Positions 7,272-12,888 of a stretch of 12,888 nt of DNA are shown here, in pieces. How positions within the stretch are numbered: the first letter of the stretch is position 1; each line of letters begins with the position of its first letter. Source of the stretch: Campylobacteraceae bacterium UBA1877 (GTDB lineage Bacteria > Campylobacterota > Campylobacteria > Campylobacterales > Campylobacteraceae); the NCBI GenBank assembly GCA_002352945.1, contig DDHL01000067.1:759-13646 (forward strand), given 5' to 3'. Below the pieces are notes generated by a model. It ran no database searches. It was not told the origin of the DNA and was given only the letters and a program-made list of their open reading frames with translations. The translations under genes were made by a program, and so were the position numbers.

Positions 7272-8056
7272 TGTATAAAACAGTTGACTTTTGCAAATAC
7301 AGTTCCATTCGCATTGGCCCAAAGGTTGATGTAAAAATATTACAAGAGCCCGTTTCAATTCCAGATGACTGGGTTATTATTGGTGGATGCAACAATATTT
7401 TACTCCCTCCAAATCCACCAAAACTAGCGATGCTAAGCAAGGATTTTGACTTTATTACATTAAAAGATGACGGTTTACATGTAGGGGCAGCCACAAAAGG
7501 TGGCAAGCTTTTATCTTATGCAAAAAAGAAGAATTTAAGCGGTTTTGAAATCCTCCAAAAACTTCCAGGCACTATTGGCGGAATGGTCAAAATGAATGCA
7601 GGCCTAAAAGGTTGGGAGATATTTGAAAATATCAAAAAAGTGCGCACCAATAAAGGGTGGATTTTAAAATCTCAAATTGAATATGGTTACCGCTTTGCAA
7701 AGATTGATGGGGTTATTTATGAGGTTGTATTTGAGCCAAAAGAGGAGTTTGATTATAAACTTTTAAAAGATTTTGAAGCTATGCGATTAAACCAACCCCA
7801 AGATCCAAGCTGTGGAAGTTGCTTTAAAAATCCGCCGGGAAAAAGTGCTGGAGAGCTTTTGCAAATGTATGGCTTTCGGGGAAAAAGGGTTGGAGGAATG
7901 GCCTTTAGTCAAAAACATGCCAACTTTCTTGTCAACCTTGGAGGCGGCACTTATGAGCAGGCGGTTTATCTTATCAATGAAGCCAAAAAAGAAGTTTTTT
8001 CAAAAAGCAAAATTCTTTTAGAGCCAGAGATTCGCATTTTAAAAAATATAAGCTAG
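7271..8056 (+). CDS. murB: UDP-N-acetylenolpyruvoylglucosamine reductase
   Basis: FAD- and NADPH-dependent reduction giving UDP-N-acetylmuramic acid, the second committed step of peptidoglycan synthesis, in the cytoplasm. At 261 residues this is the short form typical of Campylobacterota. FAD-binding motifs are IIGGCNNILLP (36-46), a variant of 'lGgGSNlL', and LPGTIGGMVKMNAG (98-111). Arg141 in GYRFA corresponds to the substrate-contacting Arg. Ser183 in CGSCFKNP is the expected proton donor, and Glu251 in LEPEIRIL the second catalytic residue. Unusual points are the Cys-Asn pair in the glycine-rich turn and CGSCF where most enzymes have a GSvF or GSfF sequence. Start overlaps the fliQ stop by one base with no separate ribosome site, so expression probably depends on fliQ translation. 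It ends one base from the convergent tsaD stop. Confidence 0.95.
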   Translation: MYKTVDFCKYSSIRIGPKVDVKILQEPVSIPDDWVIIGGCNNILLPPNPPKLAMLSKDFDFITLKDDGLHVGAATKGGKLLSYAKKKNLSGFEILQKLPGTIGGMVKMNAGLKGWEIFENIKKVRTNKGWILKSQIEYGYRFAKIDGVIYEVVFEPKEEFDYKLLKDFEAMRLNQPQDPSCGSCFKNPPGKSAGELLQMYGFRGKRVGGMAFSQKHANFLVNLGGGTYEQAVYLINEAKKEVFSKSKILLEPEIRILKNIS

Positions 8057-8057
8057 A

Positions 8058-9053
8058 TTACTCTATTCTTACCTTTGGACGGACTTTTGCATCTTTTAAA
8101 TCCACAAAGGCTTTGCGTTTATAATCTTCAATAGCGCACCTTCCTATCATTGCTGCATTATCGGAGCAATACTCCAGCGGGGCTGTTAAAAACTCTTTAA
8201 TATCATAAGTTTTTAAGAGCTCTTGCAAGCTTGAGCGCAAAGCCAAATTGGCACTTGCTCCGCCCACAACTGCAAATCGCTCGAATTGGTAAATCTTAAA
8301 AGCACGTTTTAATTGGTGCAAAAGGTGTTTGATTGCAACTTCTTGAAACGAGGCGCATACATCATTAATATCTTCATTGCAAATTGGGCTTCCTAAAGAC
8401 TTAATAGCAACTCTTACTTGATTTTTAAGTCCTGAGTAGCTAAAACCCAATTTTGAAGCTCTTTGCAATGGGACTGTAAATTTAAACCGCTCTTTATTTC
8501 CCATTTTAGCCCTCTTTTCTACTACAGGTCCGCCTGGATATCCAAGGCCAAGCATCTTTGAAACCTTATCAAAACTCTCTCCAAGGCTATCATCAAGAGT
8601 AGTTGCTAAAACTTCAATATCATCATGACTCTTTACATGTAAAAGCTGCGTATGGCCTCCTGAGACTAAAAGCACCCCCAAAGGAAACTTTGAATCTTTT
8701 TCCAAAAAGAGTGAATAGATATGGCCGTGCAAATGGTTGATTGCAAGCAAAGGCACATCAAGAGCGATACAAAGAGCCTTTGCCATTACAAGCCCTTCAA
8801 CCAAGGTAACTGAAAGTCCAGGCTCAGTAGTTACTCCAACGGCTTTTATTTTTGAAAAGTAAGGCTTTACTTTAGCTAATATTTGAGGAAGGGCCTTTGC
8901 GTGAAGTCTTGCTGCAAGCTCTGGAACAACGCCCCCATATTTGGAGTGATCCAGCTCCTGAGAAATCTTTTTATGAAAGATAATCTTTTTATCATCAATT
9001 GAAGTTAATGCAATAGAACTATCATCGCAGCTGCTTTCTATACTTAAAATCAT
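8058..9053 (-). CDS. tsaD: tRNA N6-threonylcarbamoyladenosine synthase subunit TsaD
   Basis: Transfers the threonylcarbamoyl group to A37 of ANN-decoding tRNAs, working with TsaB and TsaE. From the ATG at 9053 it is 331 residues beginning MILSIESSCDDSSIAL, the family's N-terminal 'GIETSCDETsvAl'. The metal-binding pair is His107 and His111 in NHLHGH. Further landmarks are LVSGGHTQLL (129-138), LGESFDKVSKMLGLGYPGGP (157-176), VVGGASANLALR (262-273) and CSDNAAMIG (296-304) with metal ligand Asp298. A longer frame could begin at TTG 9080, but it has no ribosome site and adds nothing conserved. The chosen ATG overlaps the upstream peptidase stop (ATGA), with GGAG only one base away, so coupling is likely. 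It has no visible terminator of its own before murB. Confidence 0.96.
   Translation of the reverse strand: MILSIESSCDDSSIALTSIDDKKIIFHKKISQELDHSKYGGVVPELAARLHAKALPQILAKVKPYFSKIKAVGVTTEPGLSVTLVEGLVMAKALCIALDVPLLAINHLHGHIYSLFLEKDSKFPLGVLLVSGGHTQLLHVKSHDDIEVLATTLDDSLGESFDKVSKMLGLGYPGGPVVEKRAKMGNKERFKFTVPLQRASKLGFSYSGLKNQVRVAIKSLGSPICNEDINDVCASFQEVAIKHLLHQLKRAFKIYQFERFAVVGGASANLALRSSLQELLKTYDIKEFLTAPLEYCSDNAAMIGRCAIEDYKRKAFVDLKDAKVRPKVRIE
8632..8643. repeat. 12-bp palindrome TTTACATGTAAA, copy 2 (in tsaD)
   Basis: A perfect copy inside tsaD, encoding Leu-His-Val-Lys in QLLHVKS on the minus strand, in the same phase relative to codons as the other two copies. Confidence 0.8.
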
Positions 9054-9802
9054 GCTCCGCTCACAATCTCTATATGCCAAGGCTCATAGCGCACACCATC
9101 TGGATTGCCCGGTGTGTAGCGAGTCCGTACATAAGGAAGGGTTTGTATTTTTAAAAACTCTTTAGTGGCAGCAAACCTCTTTGTAAAATTAAGATGCCCA
9201 AAACCCTTTTTGCCTACATCAAAATCTCCAATGCTATGGTAAGAGTAGCCTGGAGGTGCTATGGATTTTGCAGCTTGCTGAAGATTTCCTTTGCAAGATT
9301 TTATCTTATTTAAAAACAGATCCATCTGCTTTGGCACACTCCGCACACCAGAGGTGAGAATCAAAGATGGGCCCACATCTTTTTGCAGTTGCTTAAAGGC
9401 CTTTAAAGGCTCTCCTTTAAACAGGTAGTGGCCAGAATGGGGAATTTTAACTGTCTCTCTTGTATCAATTGCACTCGTAATACTCTCGCAAGTCCTTCTT
9501 CCAAAAAAACCATATTTTGATGTCTCATCATAAAAGAGCTTTTCTAAAAAATCAAGCTCTCTTTTGGTAAAAGCTCCAATAGAGCTGACATTTCTTGCAT
9601 AATAGAGCATACTATCAAAACTAATAAGATTAAAATTGGCAAAGCCTACATAGTTGCGCACACGTCTTAATCGCACTCTTGCTGATTCAAAATCAGGAAG
9701 CTCTGCAACTTCCAAAAACAAAGGGGTAGCAGGAGAAGGTGAAGCAAAAGCCATAGAGGCTAGTCCAGTCACACTAAGGGTTAAAAAAGTACGTCGGTGC
9801 AT
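9050..9802 (-). CDS. Tat-exported M15-family D-Ala-D-Ala carboxypeptidase-like protein
   Basis: A 250-residue periplasmic protein. The N-terminus MHRRTFLTLS fits the twin-arginine motif (RRxFL), followed by a hydrophobic stretch and an AFA cleavage candidate, so export of the folded, metal-loaded protein is likely. The C-terminal half carries the M15B zinc peptidase pattern: SYHSIGDFD (SxHxxGxxxD; His189, Asp195), then EPWH (240-243) supplying the general base Glu and the third zinc ligand His. LTSGVRS (about 149-155) matches the conserved Arg region of VanY-like enzymes. Expected action is trimming the terminal D-Ala of peptidoglycan stem peptides. Roughly 120 N-terminal residues are unrecognised. 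A GTG at 9814 would add four residues; neither start has a strong ribosome site. Its stop overlaps the tsaD start. Confidence 0.82.
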   Translation of the reverse strand: MHRRTFLTLSVTGLASMAFASPSPATPLFLEVAELPDFESARVRLRRVRNYVGFANFNLISFDSMLYYARNVSSIGAFTKRELDFLEKLFYDETSKYGFFGRRTCESITSAIDTRETVKIPHSGHYLFKGEPLKAFKQLQKDVGPSLILTSGVRSVPKQMDLFLNKIKSCKGNLQQAAKSIAPPGYSYHSIGDFDVGKKGFGHLNFTKRFAATKEFLKIQTLPYVRTRYTPGNPDGVRYEPWHIEIVSGA

Positions 9803-9833
9803 TGAACTACTCACACTAAATTAAATTTTTTGG

Positions 9834-9842
9834 AGTATACCA
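9834..9842 (-). promoter_or_regulatory. extended -10 promoter of the M15 peptidase-tsaD operon
   Basis: On the minus strand, TGGTATACT differs from TGnTATAAT at one position. It lies 31 bases before the ATG at 9802. It faces the divergent plus-strand -10 at 9864-9869 with 24 bases between the two hexamers, so each polymerase footprint would cover the other promoter. Confidence 0.6.
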
Positions 9843-9860
9843 TGCAAATGCTGAGTTTTT

Positions 9861-9869
9861 TGTTACAAT
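9861..9869 (+). promoter_or_regulatory. extended -10 promoter of the aldo/keto reductase operon
   Basis: TGTTACAAT is identical to the candidate elements before mqnD and recA. It is 27 bases before the ATG at 9897, leaving a leader of about 20 bases that holds the ribosome binding site. No -35 hexamer is evident. Confidence 0.6.
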
Positions 9870-9883
9870 AAGGGGTTTAAATC

Positions 9884-9890
9884 AAGGAGG
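9884..9890 (+). promoter_or_regulatory. strong ribosome binding site of the aldo/keto reductase
   Basis: AAGGAGG, a full match to the anti-Shine-Dalgarno, lies six bases before the ATG at 9897. It is the strongest ribosome site in the window and suggests efficient translation. Confidence 0.8.
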
Positions 9891-9896
9891 AGAGTA

Positions 9897-10916
9897 ATGG
9901 AATTTCGCTATATTGGAAGGAGTGGTTTACGCGTTAGTCCTTTGTGTATGGGGACAATGACCTTTGGATCACAATGCGATAAAACCGAAGCTTTTGCAAT
10001 AATGGATAAGGCTTACGAAGCTGGAATTAACTTTTTTGATACTGCCGAACTCTATCCTGTTCCTCCAAATGAAAAAACGGCTGGAATTACCGAGTCTATT
10101 GTAGGACAGTGGCTTAAAACAAAACCTAGAGACAGTATTATCTTAGCAACAAAAGTAGCAGGAGCTGCTAATGGATGGTTCGTTCCTCCAATCCGCCACG
10201 GCTTAACTGCTATTGATAGATTCCATATCCAAAGGGCAGTTGAAGGAAGCTTGAAACGTTTAGGAACTGATTATATTGATTTGTACCAAGTGCACTGGCC
10301 AGATACAATCATTCCAATCGAAGAGAGTCTAGAAGCTTTAGACTCATTGGTTCGATCTGGAAAAGTACGCTACATTGGAACTTCAAATGATTCAGCTTAC
10401 GGGCTTACAAAGGCAAATGAGAGGGCTCAGTTTTTTGGTTTTAAACGCTTTGAATCAATCCAAAACAACTTCTCACTTCTTAATCCACGCTTTTTAGATG
10501 AGCTAGCCCATGTATGCAAAGAAGAAAAGATCTCTTTGTTGCCCTATTCTCCGCTTGCGGGAGGGGTTTTAACTGGAAAGTATAATGGTGAATTTTTCCC
10601 AAAAGATGCTAGATTTTCAAAATATCTATCCCACAACAATCCCCGCGTTAAAGCCCAGGCATCTCGATTTGTTAACTCAAAAACACTTGATGCCACCGCT
10701 CGCTACCAAGCTTTAGCAAAAGAGATTGGCATGGATGTAACAACTCTTGCAACTGCATGGAGCATGCATCATGACTTTGTGGCCTCTTCAATTATTGGAG
10801 CTACAAATGCAAAACAGCTTGATGCTACGCTAAAGGCTTTACATGTAAAGCTTGATAAATCAACCTTGGATGCGATTAAAGATATCCAAAATGAAATTTT
10901 ATATCCTATGGGATAA
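9897..10916 (+). CDS. Tas-like aldo/keto reductase
   Basis: A 339-residue NADP(H)-dependent oxidoreductase with the (beta/alpha)8 barrel of the AKR superfamily. The catalytic tetrad is present: Asp48 and Tyr53 in FFDTAELYPVPP, Lys86 in LATKVAG, and His133 in LYQVHWPD. The sequences GTMTFG (19-24), AELYPVPP (50-57), SLKRLGTDYIDLYQVHWPD (118-136) and IIGATNAKQLDATLKAL near the C-terminus closely resemble Escherichia coli Tas, which has a similar length (about 346). The coenzyme-binding end includes LPYSPLAGGVLTGKY (about 215-229). The physiological substrate is unknown for this group. It has its own promoter and a canonical ribosome site, and leads a two-gene operon with a methyltransferase-like gene three bases downstream. 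The 16-bp palindrome at 10836-10851 lies in its 3' end. Confidence 0.9.
   Translation: MEFRYIGRSGLRVSPLCMGTMTFGSQCDKTEAFAIMDKAYEAGINFFDTAELYPVPPNEKTAGITESIVGQWLKTKPRDSIILATKVAGAANGWFVPPIRHGLTAIDRFHIQRAVEGSLKRLGTDYIDLYQVHWPDTIIPIEESLEALDSLVRSGKVRYIGTSNDSAYGLTKANERAQFFGFKRFESIQNNFSLLNPRFLDELAHVCKEEKISLLPYSPLAGGVLTGKYNGEFFPKDARFSKYLSHNNPRVKAQASRFVNSKTLDATARYQALAKEIGMDVTTLATAWSMHHDFVASSIIGATNAKQLDATLKALHVKLDKSTLDAIKDIQNEILYPMG
10836..10851. repeat. palindrome TTTACATGTAAA, copy 3, extended to 16 bp (in the aldo/keto reductase)
   Basis: GCTTTACATGTAAAGC is a perfect 16-bp palindrome containing the shared 12-mer at 10838-10849. It encodes Leu-His-Val-Lys in KALHVKL on the plus strand. The eno copy also has GCTTTACATGTAAA on its coding strand. 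Confidence 0.8.
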
Positions 10917-10919
10917 GCT

Positions 10920-11450
10920 GTGTCACAAGATAGAAGAAAAGAGCCATATAATTTTGTTTTAAGCCATACCACTGGACTTCCTCCTGGCTCTCGTGCCCTA
11001 TTTCTAGGCAAGGGTCATGGGAAAAATGCAGTGCTTTTGGCTAAGATTGGCATACATGTTGAAGTGTTAGATTCAGACAATGAAGAGCTACTTTTAGTTC
11101 AAAATGCAGCAGCACAAGCAAACGTTTTTCTCATAACAAGGCACACAAAGGTTGAGCATTGGAATCTGCCCCATATTTACGATGCAATTATTTTAGGAGA
11201 GCTTCCGCTTCCTAGCTCAAAACATACCTATCTATTTGAAAAAATCCTCTCAACCCTATCGCCAAATGGCCTTTTTATCGGAGAGATGTGGAGTGATGAA
11301 GCCCTGCAATCAACTCAAAGCACACAAGAGCCTTATGATTTGATTGAGCTCTATTCGCTTTTTCAAAATCTTCCATGCCGTATTTTAAAAATCAGTAAAG
11401 AGTTTGTTAAAAACCGCTACTTAATGCGCATAGTTGTGCAAAAAACATAA
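10920..11450 (+). CDS. small class I SAM-dependent methyltransferase-like protein (TehB-like)
   Basis: 176 residues starting at GTG 10920, three bases after the reductase stop; no strong ribosome site, so coupled translation is likely. PPGSRALFLGKGHGKNAVLLAK (21-42) corresponds to motif I of TehB-like methyltransferases ('lDLGcGeGrNAvfLA'), followed by GIHVEVLDSD (44-53), where Asp51 could bind the SAM ribose. YDAIILGELPLP (87-98) and the strand after LSPNGLFIGE (112-121) fit motifs IV-VI, with SPNG replacing the usual kPGG. The first glycine motif reads FLGKGHGK, lacking the usual acidic residue before LGxG. The substrate is unknown, and loss of activity is possible. The stop codon is part of the following terminator hairpin. 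Confidence 0.72.
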   Translation: MSQDRRKEPYNFVLSHTTGLPPGSRALFLGKGHGKNAVLLAKIGIHVEVLDSDNEELLLVQNAAAQANVFLITRHTKVEHWNLPHIYDAIILGELPLPSSKHTYLFEKILSTLSPNGLFIGEMWSDEALQSTQSTQEPYDLIELYSLFQNLPCRILKISKEFVKNRYLMRIVVQKT

Positions 11451-11479
11451 CCAAAAGGGGCAAAGCCCCCTTTTGGTTA
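11448..11479. terminator. bidirectional terminator hairpin shared by the methyltransferase and uraA
   Basis: A perfect 13-bp stem, TAACCAAAAGGGG (11448-11460) paired with CCCCTTTTGGTTA (11467-11479), closes a six-base loop CAAAGC. The outermost TAA on each strand is the stop codon of the gene reading into it: the methyltransferase on plus and the permease on minus. The GC-rich top and A/T-rich base give a T-tract inside the stem on both strands, suiting termination in both directions. Confidence 0.88.
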
Positions 11480-12724
11480 ATATCCATCAAAATGTTTAGT
11501 TTTTGGCAAAATTAAATTGAGAAAAATCCCAACAATAGCCCCAAGTCCAATTCCACTAAAGCCGACATTGCCAAAATTGAATGTCATCCCGCCAATAGCA
11601 AAAACCAAAATAATCGAAACGATTATCATATTTCGTGGATCAGCCAAATCGGTATTTGACTTAATTAAAGTTTCCATACCCACAGAGGCAATGAGTCCAA
11701 AAAGTAAAAGCAAAATTCCACCCATTACAGGCATAGGAATGGTAGCTAGTAAGCCCCCTAGTTTTCCAACAAAGGCTAGAATAATTGCAAAAATAGCAGC
11801 CCATGTCATAATGGCTGGATTAAAAGCTTTTGTAATGGTAACTGCACCGGTTACTTCTGAATAGGTTGTATTTGGTGGACCTCCCAATAAAGATGCAGCA
11901 GATGTGGCAAGTCCATCTCCTAAAAGAGTGTTTTTAAGCCCCGGTTTTTTAAGGTAATCCTCTTTGGTGACGTTACTGATTGCTAACATATCGCCAATAT
12001 GTTCTACTGCCGGAGCTATCGCAATAGGAAGGATATAGATAATCGCTTCAATATTAAACTCAGGTGTTACAAAAGATGGAATCGCAAAAAGCGGAGCATT
12101 TGTAAAGCTAGTAAAATCTACAATTCCAGCAAATAAGGCTGCAATATATCCTGCAACAATACCGCAAAAGATAGGCAAAAGTCTTAAAATTCCCTTTCCA
12201 AGAAGAGCCACAAGCATAGTAACAGCTAAAGCAATAAAGGCTACAATCATCGATGTTGCTTCGGGAATTAATTGAGTTCCATCGCCAGCTCGACCCATAG
12301 CCATATTTACAGCTACCGGAGAGAGGATAAGACCAATTGTCATAATAACAGGACCTACTACAACAGGAGGTAAAAGTTTGTGCAAAAATTCAGACCCGCG
12401 AACTCTAACTAAAAAGCTAAGCACAACATAAAATAGACCAGCTGCAACCAAACCAGACATTGTACCAGCCACACCCCAAGTTTGAACTCCGTGGATGATT
12501 GGGGCAATAAAGGCAAATGATGATGCTAGAAAAATTGGTGGCACTTTTTGGCGGGTGACAATTTGAAAAATCAATGTTCCAATACCGGCCGTAAAAAGTG
12601 CTACGTTTGCATCAAGCCCTGTTAGTATCGGCACTAACACCAAAGCCCCGAAAGCAACAAATAAAAACTGCAACCCAATAATACTCTCTTTGAGAGTAAA
12701 ATTATACTTCGTCGAACTACTCAT
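11477..12724 (-). CDS. uraA: uracil permease, NCS2 family
   Basis: A uracil:proton symporter of the inner membrane with about 14 membrane segments, 415 residues from the ATG at 12724. The substrate region is clear: AVEHIGDM (239-246) supplies Glu241, and GGPPNTTYSEVTGA (281-294) supplies Glu290, at the same numbers as the uracil-contacting Glu241 and Glu290 of E. coli UraA. The place of E. coli His245 is Asp245 here. PMPVMGGILLLLFG in the later half is also characteristic. A longer frame begins at GTG 12730, but the GAGG at 12731-12734 is correctly spaced only for the ATG. The stop of an upstream gene (12734) is nine bases away, so it is the second or later gene of an operon. Transport of a related pyrimidine or purine cannot be ruled out. 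Confidence 0.9.
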   Translation of the reverse strand: MSSSTKYNFTLKESIIGLQFLFVAFGALVLVPILTGLDANVALFTAGIGTLIFQIVTRQKVPPIFLASSFAFIAPIIHGVQTWGVAGTMSGLVAAGLFYVVLSFLVRVRGSEFLHKLLPPVVVGPVIMTIGLILSPVAVNMAMGRAGDGTQLIPEATSMIVAFIALAVTMLVALLGKGILRLLPIFCGIVAGYIAALFAGIVDFTSFTNAPLFAIPSFVTPEFNIEAIIYILPIAIAPAVEHIGDMLAISNVTKEDYLKKPGLKNTLLGDGLATSAASLLGGPPNTTYSEVTGAVTITKAFNPAIMTWAAIFAIILAFVGKLGGLLATIPMPVMGGILLLLFGLIASVGMETLIKSNTDLADPRNMIIVSIILVFAIGGMTFNFGNVGFSGIGLGAIVGIFLNLILPKTKHFDGY

Positions 12725-12733
12725 GGACACCTC

Positions 12734-12888
12734 TTAATATAGTTTTTTAGAAAATTCACGCACTTCTTTATCAATCAAATAGACATCTTCAATTTTGTCT
12801 GGTTTTGCATCTTCAAATTTGGTAATTGCATCTATTATTCCATTTGCCAAACCAAAGATTGAGCACTTTCCATTTAAAAAATGCTCTA
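12734..12888 (-). CDS. C-terminal end of an unrecognised protein (5' partial)
   Basis: A frame open from the right edge encodes 50 residues ending at TAA (12734-12736). The tail includes EHFLNGKCSIFGLANGI, then KFEDAKPDKIEDVYLIDKEV and REFSKKLY. It is hydrophilic and mixed-charge with no membrane segment, so it is probably cytosolic. The nine-base gap to the uraA ATG, with the uraA ribosome site touching this stop codon, implies one operon. It does not resemble the C-terminus of uracil phosphoribosyltransferase (PGxGDAGDRxFGTK), the most common uraA partner. Function unknown. Confidence 0.6.
   Translation of the reverse strand, partial: EHFLNGKCSIFGLANGIIDAITKFEDAKPDKIEDVYLIDKEVREFSKKLY

Noticed and set aside
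7170..7506. Minus-strand open frames opposite fliQ and murB
   Set aside because: They overlap two firmly identified genes and have no motif, promoter or ribosome site.
9054..9080. TTG start adding nine residues to tsaD
   Set aside because: It lacks a ribosome site and the family N-terminus begins at the ATG at 9053, which overlaps the upstream stop in the usual ATGA manner.
9393..9410. Local palindromes TTAAAGGCCTTTAA and GCCTTTAAAGGC in the M15 peptidase gene
   Set aside because: They arise from the codons of the peptide PLKAFK with repeated AAAGG/CCTTT and do not recur elsewhere that I can see.
11517..11864. 115-residue open frame antisense to uraA
   Set aside because: Its Pro/Ile/Lys/Ala-rich composition is what the reverse of a membrane-protein gene gives; no ribosome site or family resemblance.
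12725..12730. GTG start of uraA at 12730
   Set aside because: The GAGG ribosome site would touch the GTG; it is correctly spaced only for the ATG at 12724.
1..12888. CRISPR array, insertion sequence, prophage or toxin-antitoxin system
   Set aside because: No regularly spaced direct repeats, terminal inverted repeats with a transposase, or small two-gene toxin modules are visible; the gene content is core housekeeping.

Overview
The window looks like core chromosome of an AT-rich member of the Campylobacterota (Epsilonproteobacteria). Supporting signs are a recA-eno-(FtsB-like)-(AMIN-like) gene run, menaquinone synthesis by the futalosine route (mqnD) next to recA, and the fliQ-murB pair, all of which I recall from Helicobacter/Campylobacter relatives. 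No LexA-type box is visible before recA, which also fits. The genus cannot be fixed from the sequence alone. I see no insertion sequence, phage gene, tRNA, rRNA or CRISPR array. Genes cover nearly everything and no gene-free gap exceeds about 170 bp.

Layout. 1-1266 (+): the tail of an unrecognised gene overlapping a CPA2-type cation:proton antiporter. 1324-2652 (+): citrate synthase gltA with its own promoter. 2653-2683: a hairpin shared with the opposing operon. 2674-5977 (-): recA, eno, an FtsB/DivIC-like protein and an AMIN-like envelope protein, coupled by ATGA overlaps or very short gaps. 5978-6144: a divergent promoter region. 6145-8056 (+): mqnD, fliQ and murB, joined by one-base stop/start overlaps. 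8058-9802 (-): a Tat-exported M15 peptidase followed by tsaD, meeting murB tail to tail with one base between. 9803-9896: a compact divergent promoter region. 9897-11450 (+): a Tas-like aldo/keto reductase and a small TehB-like methyltransferase. 11448-11479: a second shared hairpin. 11477-12888 (-): uracil permease and the end of an unrecognised upstream gene.

Together these genes cover central carbon metabolism (citrate synthase, enolase), respiratory quinone synthesis, recombination, cell wall and division (MurB, FtsB-like, AMIN-like, M15 peptidase), flagellar export, tRNA modification and nucleobase uptake. The operons mix pathways, as is usual in this phylum.

I found no convincing novel multi-gene system. 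The best leads are: a 12-bp palindrome, TTTACATGTAAA, occurring three times inside genes; a shared extended -10 pattern (TGnTAYAMT-like) before every main transcription unit; symmetric terminators whose arms contain stop codons; and corrected starts for recA, mqnD, tsaD and uraA.
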